From contig PWQB01000196.1 of NCBI GenBank assembly GCA_003556955.1, positions 1 to 5,100 of the forward strand: a stretch of 5,100 bases of DNA. The letters are read 5' to 3'. Below, piece after piece: positions 1 through 5,100 of this stretch (positions are counted from its first letter, which is position 1; each line of letters begins with the position of its first letter). The stretch is from Nostocaceae cyanobacterium CSSed10_463m (lineage in GTDB: Bacteria; Cyanobacteriota; Cyanobacteriia; Cyanobacteriales; Nostocaceae). Below the pieces are notes generated by a model, which worked only from the letters and a program-made list of their open reading frames with translations, was not told where the DNA came from and ran no database searches. Made by a program: the position numbers and the translations under genes.

Positions 1-217
1 CTCGTAGTACAGCTAAGGGGTCACGTTGGTGTTTACTGAGTTCCTGTAGTAAATACTGTCCTAAGCCTACTGCTGACAGTTTTCCCGGCCCTTGACCAGT
101 CCCTAACAGAATTGCAATTAATTCGGCTGTGGCTAAAATTTTGGGGCCGTGGGTCATTAAACGCTCACGCGGACGCTCATCGGTGGGAATATCAGCAATT
201 CTGAGACAGTAGGTCAT
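1..217 (-). CDS. radC: RadC family protein (JAMM/MPN+ superfamily), N-terminal part only
   Basis: This is the N-terminal 72 codons of a RadC (UPF0758) protein; the rest lies beyond the left edge. Seen: the protein begins [11 protein letters not shown], followed by [11 protein letters not shown] (about residues 15-24), [14 protein letters not shown] (30-43) and [15 protein letters not shown] (46-60). This order and spacing are typical of the RadC N-terminus, where the ILLGTG segment begins a helix-hairpin-helix-like region. The JAMM metalloprotease-like domain that defines the family would follow off the window and cannot be checked. RadC was named for DNA repair, but that role has been questioned and its biochemical activity is unsettled. 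The ATG at 217-215 is chosen because no start codon lies close upstream in frame and it gives the usual family N-terminus. There is no recognisable Shine-Dalgarno sequence. The gene is divergent from the coiled-coil gene at 518. Confidence 0.88.
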   Translation of the reverse strand, partial: MTYCLRIADIPTDERPRERLMTHGPKILATAELIAILLGTGQGPGKLSAVGLGQYLLQELSKHQRDPLAVLR

Positions 218-236
218 AGGAAAACGAAGGGAAGAG

Positions 237-350
237 TCACATAAACCGCACTAAAGCTTGTCCATCATGAAAGGTAGAGTTTTTGTCATTGCGACGTAAG
301 GAAGCAATCTCACCATCTTGACTAAAAACTACAGTTCTCAAAGTAGACAA
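237..350 (-). CDS. Doubtful 37-codon frame in the radC leader
   Basis: A frame of 37 codons ends at TGA (239-237), 19 bases before the radC start and in a different frame. It would start with TTG at 350 or TTG at 341; no ATG is available except one immediately before the stop. The predicted peptide contains [12 protein letters not shown] and [10 protein letters not shown]. It looks protein-like, and the first stretch faintly resembles a WD40 or beta-propeller strand pair. An in-frame TAA lies two codons upstream of the first TTG, so it is not the end of a longer intact gene. There is no Shine-Dalgarno sequence. It could be a leader peptide, a decayed gene remnant, or chance within the radC 5' untranslated region. 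I cannot assign a function. Confidence 0.2.
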   Translation of the reverse strand: MSTLRTVVFSQDGEIASLRRNDKNSTFHDGQALVRFM

Positions 351-356
351 GGTTTA

Positions 357-386
357 TATATAGTTATCCCTTGTTTGCTCTGTAAA
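357..386 (-). promoter_or_regulatory. Candidate sigma-70-type promoter for radC
   Basis: On the minus strand, TTTACA (386-381, five of six matches to the -35 consensus) is followed after 18 bases by TATATA (362-357, four of six matches to the -10 consensus). Transcription would begin near 350 and give radC a leader of about 130 bases. No better pair was seen closer to radC. This is a consensus match only. Confidence 0.4.
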
Positions 387-448
387 TTATCCCCAGATGA
401 AAAAATCTTTAATTTTTGACTATGCTGTGCAGAATGAGGTTGTTGCAG

Positions 449-478
449 CTGACTGCGATCGCCTAGGCAGATTATACT
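449..478 (+). promoter_or_regulatory. Candidate sigma-70-type promoter for the coiled-coil gene
   Basis: CTGACT (449-454, four of six -35 matches) is followed after 18 bases by TATACT (473-478, five of six -10 matches). Transcription would start near 485, about 33 bases before the ATG at 518. A HIP1 octamer occupies 455-462, inside the spacer. A second AT-rich stretch at 493-506 (TATAAG, TATAAA) could give an alternative -10 element. This is a consensus match only. Confidence 0.4.
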
Positions 479-517
479 GAAGCTGGGTATCTTATAAGTA
501 TATAAAAGAGCATTAAC

Positions 518-994
518 ATGGCGGAAAATATTGATAATAACACCGATTTAACCCAATTGTGGTTAGCCGAAATTCAAGCCCTCAAGCAACAACTCGCCGC
601 ACAGCAACGTGATTGTGATACGGCTTGGGAAAGCGCTCAAAAGTGGCGTAAGCTTTATAACACTGAGGCTGAACAACGTCGTACAGATGCTAATTTAGCT
701 CAACAAGCGATCGCTGCTCTCAAGATAGAGATCCGGCAACTCAAGGGACTAGAATCAGGTATACTCATTGATGAGAAAGCCAGCACGGCTGCCCAAGCGG
801 AAATTCAACAAATCCAATCATTGGCAGAATTGCAAGGCAAACTGATTGCTATGATGAAGGAACGCGATCGCTTGCTGCAAGCTTTAAAAACTGAACAGGA
901 AAATCACTCCCAAACCCGTAAAAATCTCACTACGGCGTTGGGTGATGCTATTGATGGCTTGACAAAACAGAGAGATTGTGCATCTGAAAAATGA
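518..994 (+). CDS. Predicted coiled-coil protein, 158 residues, function unknown
   Basis: I do not recognise this protein. It is hydrophilic, rich in Gln, Ala, Leu, Glu and Lys, and has no signal peptide or membrane segment, so it is probably cytoplasmic. Leucines and other aliphatic residues recur at heptad-like spacing across about residues 11-77 (for example LWLAEIQALKQQLAAQ) and again across about 90-137 (including IQSLAELQGKLIAMM). A glycine-containing break at 77-81 separates them, suggesting two coiled-coil helices. There are only two cysteines, C33 and C153. The ATG at 518 is the first in frame; AAAGAG at 505-510 is at best a weak ribosome binding site. Perfect HIP1 octamers lie inside the gene at 707-714 and 864-871, and they suggest long residence in a cyanobacterial genome. 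The coding sequence is likely real because of its uninterrupted frame, biased composition and upstream promoter-like site. A structural or scaffold role is inference from the coiled coil alone. Confidence 0.75.
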   Translation: MAENIDNNTDLTQLWLAEIQALKQQLAAQQRDCDTAWESAQKWRKLYNTEAEQRRTDANLAQQAIAALKIEIRQLKGLESGILIDEKASTAAQAEIQQIQSLAELQGKLIAMMKERDRLLQALKTEQENHSQTRKNLTTALGDAIDGLTKQRDCASEK

Positions 995-1000
995 ATATAT

Positions 1001-1037
1001 CAAGACGCGATAAATCAAGACGCGATAAATCGCGTCT
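1001..1037. repeat. 15-bp tandem repeat ending in a palindrome (Nostoc-type dispersed repeat)
   Basis: The unit CAAGACGCGATAAAT occurs twice, perfectly and without a gap, at 1001-1015 and 1016-1030. The second copy runs into a palindrome: AGACGCGAT (1018-1026), AA, ATCGCGTCT (1029-1037). The first copy (1003-1011) can pair with the same right arm, so two alternative hairpins are possible. On the minus strand the core reads as GAGACGCGATTTATCGCGTC, a form I recognise as common between genes in Nostoc and related genomes. It fills most of the 54-bp gap between two convergent genes. Confidence 0.85.
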
Positions 1038-1050
1038 CTACAAGGTTTTC
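1018..1050 (+). terminator. Possible terminator of the coiled-coil gene
   Basis: The GC-containing stem of 8-9 bp at 1018-1037 starts 23 bases after the stop codon at 992-994 and is followed by CTACAAGG and then TTTT (1046-1049). The T run is short and displaced from the stem, so this is a weak intrinsic terminator at best. Its position between convergent genes fits a role in stopping transcription. It coincides with the dispersed repeat, which may simply have inserted here. Confidence 0.35.
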
Positions 1051-1471
1051 ATGATAAAGAATATCCGGTTGATTTTTGCACGAAGTTTAAAACTTTTTCG
1101 TAAGATTCGGGATTACTTACAGCATTGATAATAATGGGGATAGTACCGTCGGGTAACCAAAATGTGATCCTGCCATTAGCTTCTTGACAAAAAGAACTAA
1201 TACAGGTGAGGTTGATTATATATTCATTTTGCTCATAAACGATTTTTACCCACTGGGCATTTTCTAGTTCTAAGCCAGTCACAAATTCTAAATACTCTAG
1301 AAGTTTTTGATAGTCTTCTAAGTCACTCTGTGGATTTAGCACAATAGGAATAGCACAATCAGGTAACCAAAAAGTTACCCGGCCGTTCTTTTCATAACAA
1401 AAAGCATTTACACGGTCAAGATTGACTATATACTTTCTCCTATCGTAAAGGATTTTCACCCAGTACGCCAC
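1049..1471 (-). CDS. Small protein made of two 70-residue repeats, function unknown
   Basis: I do not recognise a named family. The 140-residue product is an internal duplication: residues 3-70 align with 73-140 at a constant offset of 70 with no gaps, and I count 33 identities in 68 positions. The shared pattern is WVKI-Y, then Y-I-NL, FC-E-NGR-TFWLPD at 24-38 and 94-108, I-P-I, and a C-terminal helix-like part with Y-K-L and TG. Each unit looks like a short beta-rich segment followed by a helix. There is no signal peptide or membrane segment. Each unit keeps one cysteine in the FC pair (C25, C95); C39 and C20/C90 positions are not shared. The start is GTG at 1471-1469, supported by AAGGAG at 1482-1477 with 5 bases between them, the clearest ribosome binding site in the window. 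The gene converges on the coiled-coil gene and lies downstream of pyrG on the same strand, but a hairpin and 135 bases separate it from pyrG. Any function would be a guess. Confidence 0.82.
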   Translation of the reverse strand: MAYWVKILYDRRKYIVNLDRVNAFCYEKNGRVTFWLPDCAIPIVLNPQSDLEDYQKLLEYLEFVTGLELENAQWVKIVYEQNEYIINLTCISSFCQEANGRITFWLPDGTIPIIINAVSNPESYEKVLNFVQKSTGYSLS

Positions 1472-1476
1472 AACAT

Positions 1477-1482
1477 CTCCTT
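1477..1482 (-). promoter_or_regulatory. Strong ribosome binding site fixing a GTG start
   Basis: AAGGAG on the minus strand (1482-1477) sits five bases before GTG at 1471-1469. An overlapping ATG at 1476-1474 is out of frame and reaches a stop within seven codons, so the GTG is the start. Confidence 0.75.
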
Positions 1483-1561
1483 AAGTTTGAAATTTATCAA
1501 TGATGCACCCGATGTATAAACTAAATTACCCTCAATTCTTCAGTTAATGTTGCTATGTGCT

Positions 1562-1604
1562 AATTCAAAACTCAAAAAAAAGTTATTTTCTTGAGTTTTG
1601 AATT
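1562..1604 (-). terminator. Long AT-rich hairpin just after pyrG, probable terminator
   Basis: AATTCAAAACTCAA (1562-1575) and TTGAGTTTTGAATT (1591-1604) are perfect 14-bp inverted arms. After one mismatch (1576/1590) the stem continues with four A-T pairs (1577-1580 with 1586-1589), leaving a five-base loop. The structure begins two bases after the pyrG stop codon (1609-1607). The stem is AT-rich, and no T run follows it on the minus strand, so it is not a textbook intrinsic terminator. It could instead protect the mRNA 3' end. The inverted repeat is certain; the role is inferred from position. Confidence 0.55.
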
Positions 1605-1606
1605 GT

Positions 1607-3278
<1,672 letters not shown>

Positions 3279-3297
3279 AAAACATCCCGTCATTGTG

Positions 3298-3312
3298 CCA
3301 CAGTTTCTGTGG
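3298..3312. promoter_or_regulatory. Perfect 6-bp inverted repeat in the pyrG/amidase divergent region
   Basis: CCACAG (3298-3303) and CTGTGG (3307-3312) are perfect arms around TTT, extendable by G-T pairs if transcribed. The repeat lies 22 bases before the amidase GTG and 53 bases before the pyrG ATG, in a 90-bp divergent region. It could be an operator half-site pair or a hairpin in the amidase leader. It does not match the NtcA pattern GTA-N8-TAC, and I know no regulator for it. Confidence 0.35.
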
Positions 3313-3334
3313 TGAAATCTTTTGTGCTATTGTC

Positions 3335-5100
3335 GTGAAAAAACTTCTAGGATTACTAATATTAGGGTTTATTGTTACCTCCTCTGTAGTAGCATTGGCA
3401 GGATCATCATTTTTGGTTGTTTATCCTCCAAACAACCACCAAACCAGGGCAGAAAAAATCTTCTTGATTGGCACAGCGCCACCAGATGGACAGGTTCTCA
3501 TCAATGGTAAGCCAATTAACCGCAGTCAAGCTGGCCATTTTGCTCCAAGTTTTCCCTTGCAATTGGGAGAAAATCTCTTTACTGTAAGTCACCAAAATCA
3601 ACAACTAAAAATTCAAGTTACAAGGCTGGCGACACAACCTGAGTTACCTCAAGGATTAGCCTTTGCTAAAGATTCTCTCATTCCAGCAGCCGACATTGCT
3701 AGACTACCGGGAGAATTAATTTGTTTTAGCGCCATCGCACCCCCTAATGCCAGTGTATCTGTCAATCTGGCAAATAAAACTATTTCTCTTGCACCCCAAC
3801 CTCAACAGGTAAGTCTACCAAGTAATTCGGCTGCCCTCACCGGAAATAACCAGCCTACTGCCCAGTTTATCCCAGGAAAGTATGAGGGTTGCACGACACT
3901 TGAACAAGCAGAACCTGTTTCCTCAAATTTAATTGCAGATAACAACATCATTTCTGCTGCTGACATCCCTAATACCAATCAAACTATAGATTTGGGTAAA
4001 CCCGAATTTCAACTAACACTCAACGGCGAGACGATAACTCAACCAGGAACTGGCAAAATTCAAATTCTCTCACCTGCGAACTTAGAAGTTGCTGAGGTAG
4101 TAGCAGATGCAGGTGTAGCACGCACAGGCCCCAAAACCGATTATTCCCGACTCACCCCACTCCCCAAAGGCACACAGGCATTAATTACGGGTCGTGACGG
4201 TGAATGGTTGCGCCTAGACTATGGCGGTTGGATTAATAGTAGGGAAACTCGCGTTTTACCCGGTGCTATTCCGCCACGCACAACTATTCGTAGTGTCGGA
4301 TATCGGCGACTTCCTAGTGCCACAGAAATGATTTTCCCCCTACAAGTGCCTGTCCCTGTGAGTGTAGAACAGAGCGATCATAATTTCACTCTCACACTTT
4401 ACAACACTACAGCCCAAACAGACACAATTCGTTTAGATGATGACCCTTTAATTTCTCGTCTAGATTGGCAACAGGTGACTCCAGGGCAGGTAAAATACAC
4501 CTTTAACCTGAAAACTTCTCAACAGTGGGGGTATAAGCTGAAATACGACGATACAACCCTGAAGTTAGCTTTGCGTCATCCACCCACAATGGCAAGGGAA
4601 AGACGAAGACCCCTAACTGGTATGAAGATTTTACTCGATCCCGGACATGGTGGCAAAGAATCTGGTGCAGTTGGTCCGAATGGATATCCAGAAAAAGCAG
4701 TGAATTTAGTTGTATCCAAGTTATTCCGCGATGAATTGGTGAAACTAGGGGCTACAGTCGTCATGACTAGGGAGACTGATATTGATGTTTCTTTAGGCGA
4801 TCGCATGGCCATGATAGACAAAGAAGAACCAGCGATCGCACTTTCCATACATTACAATGCTTTACCTGATAGTGGTGATGCGGAGAATACCAAGGGAATT
4901 GGCACTTTCTGGTATCATCCCCAAGCGGATAGCCTAGCTATATTTATGCACAATTATCTGGTGCAAAGGTTAAATAGACCTTCTTATGGGGTATTTTGGA
5001 ATAATCTCGCCCTCACACGTCCAACAGCTGCACCATCGGTTTTATTGGAATTGGGTTTTATGATTAACCCCCAAGAATTTGAATGGTTAACAAATCCTCA
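3335..5100 (+). CDS. Exported N-acetylmuramoyl-L-alanine amidase (Amidase_3) with SH3-like and AMIN-like domains, 3' end missing
   Basis: This enzyme cleaves the bond between N-acetylmuramic acid and L-alanine in peptidoglycan and acts outside the cytoplasmic membrane. The frame is open for 588 codons to the right edge. Order seen: a signal peptide (KK then a hydrophobic stretch 4-22, possible cleavage after ALA at 20-22); an Ig-like beta segment (about 42-100, with APPDGQVLINGKPI); a linker; an SH3b-like part (about 251-305, including GEWLRLDYGGWIN); an AMIN-like beta domain (about 317-415); and the zinc amidase domain from about 430. Its zinc ligands are all present: H438 in DPGHGG, E453 in PEKAVN, H506 in SIHYNA; the catalytic glutamate is E572 in LLELGF. 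The GTG at 3335 is chosen because it starts the signal peptide exactly; no ATG is available in frame nearby, and a TTG at 3293 would only add 14 unlikely residues. AMIN domains target family members to the septum or periplasmic peptidoglycan, so a role in daughter-cell separation or septal remodelling is inferred. Cyanobacterial amidases of this fold (AmiC) also shape septal junction pores, but I cannot equate this gene with any of them. Confidence 0.93.
   Translation, partial: MKKLLGLLILGFIVTSSVVALAGSSFLVVYPPNNHQTRAEKIFLIGTAPPDGQVLINGKPINRSQAGHFAPSFPLQLGENLFTVSHQNQQLKIQVTRLATQPELPQGLAFAKDSLIPAADIARLPGELICFSAIAPPNASVSVNLANKTISLAPQPQQVSLPSNSAALTGNNQPTAQFIPGKYEGCTTLEQAEPVSSNLIADNNIISAADIPNTNQTIDLGKPEFQLTLNGETITQPGTGKIQILSPANLEVAEVVADAGVARTGPKTDYSRLTPLPKGTQALITGRDGEWLRLDYGGWINSRETRVLPGAIPPRTTIRSVGYRRLPSATEMIFPLQVPVPVSVEQSDHNFTLTLYNTTAQTDTIRLDDDPLISRLDWQQVTPGQVKYTFNLKTSQQWGYKLKYDDTTLKLALRHPPTMARERRRPLTGMKILLDPGHGGKESGAVGPNGYPEKAVNLVVSKLFRDELVKLGATVVMTRETDIDVSLGDRMAMIDKEEPAIALSIHYNALPDSGDAENTKGIGTFWYHPQADSLAIFMHNYLVQRLNRPSYGVFWNNLALTRPTAAPSVLLELGFMINPQEFEWLTNP
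4797..4839. repeat. Two HIP1 octamers 27 bp apart
   Basis: GCGATCGC occurs at 4797-4804 and 4832-4839 within the amidase domain. Further perfect copies are at 455-462, 707-714, 864-871, 2126-2133 and 2600-2607. HIP1 is the highly iterated palindrome of many cyanobacterial genomes; its function is not settled. Confidence 0.95.

Noticed and set aside
397..480. A 27-codon ATG frame on the plus strand before the coiled-coil gene
   Set aside because: It has no ribosome binding site, ends inside the candidate -10 element, and nothing supports it beyond length.
1001..1037. A CRISPR array suggested by the two 15-bp direct repeats
   Set aside because: The copies are adjacent with no spacers and belong to a palindromic intergenic repeat.
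3298..3312. An NtcA binding site in the divergent region
   Set aside because: The arms are CCACAG/CTGTGG around three bases, not GTA and TAC separated by eight.
3322..3510. A 62-codon ATG frame on the plus strand
   Set aside because: It overlaps the amidase N-terminus in another frame; the amidase frame has a signal peptide and family domains.
3407..3604. A 65-codon frame on the minus strand
   Set aside because: It is antisense to the amidase N-terminal region and has no supporting feature.
4576..4848. A 90-codon frame on the minus strand
   Set aside because: It is antisense to the conserved amidase domain, and its serine-rich translation is typical of a shadow frame.

Overview
The window looks like chromosomal DNA of a filamentous, probably heterocyst-forming cyanobacterium (Nostoc/Anabaena type). 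Three things in the sequence point there. The HIP1 octamer GCGATCGC occurs seven times, where fewer than one would be expected by chance in 5.1 kb. A repeat built on AGACGCGAT/ATCGCGTCT resembles the dispersed intergenic repeats I know from Nostoc genomes. The base composition is moderately AT-rich and most genes lack a strong Shine-Dalgarno sequence.

Layout. Bases 1-217 (-) hold the first 72 codons of a RadC-family gene that runs off the left edge. The 300 bases between its start and the next gene contain a candidate radC promoter, a doubtful 37-codon frame and a candidate promoter for the rightward gene. Bases 518-994 (+) encode a small, glutamine-rich, predicted coiled-coil protein of unknown function. 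It converges on a GTG-started gene at 1049-1471 (-), whose 140-residue product is two copies of one 70-residue unit. A tandem and palindromic repeat lies in the 54-bp gap between them. Bases 1607-3244 (-) encode a complete CTP synthase (pyrG), with a long AT-rich hairpin directly after its stop codon. A 90-bp divergent region carrying a 6-bp perfect inverted repeat separates pyrG from a GTG-started exported N-acetylmuramoyl-L-alanine amidase. That gene runs from 3335 off the right edge, and 588 codons are present.

The genes do not form an evident pathway. pyrG makes CTP for nucleic acids and phospholipids, the amidase remodels septal or cell-wall peptidoglycan, and RadC is a conserved protein of unsettled role. 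Nothing indicates a mobile element, defence island or CRISPR array. The least explained items are the internally duplicated small protein and the coiled-coil protein; the rest is ordinary cyanobacterial housekeeping sequence.
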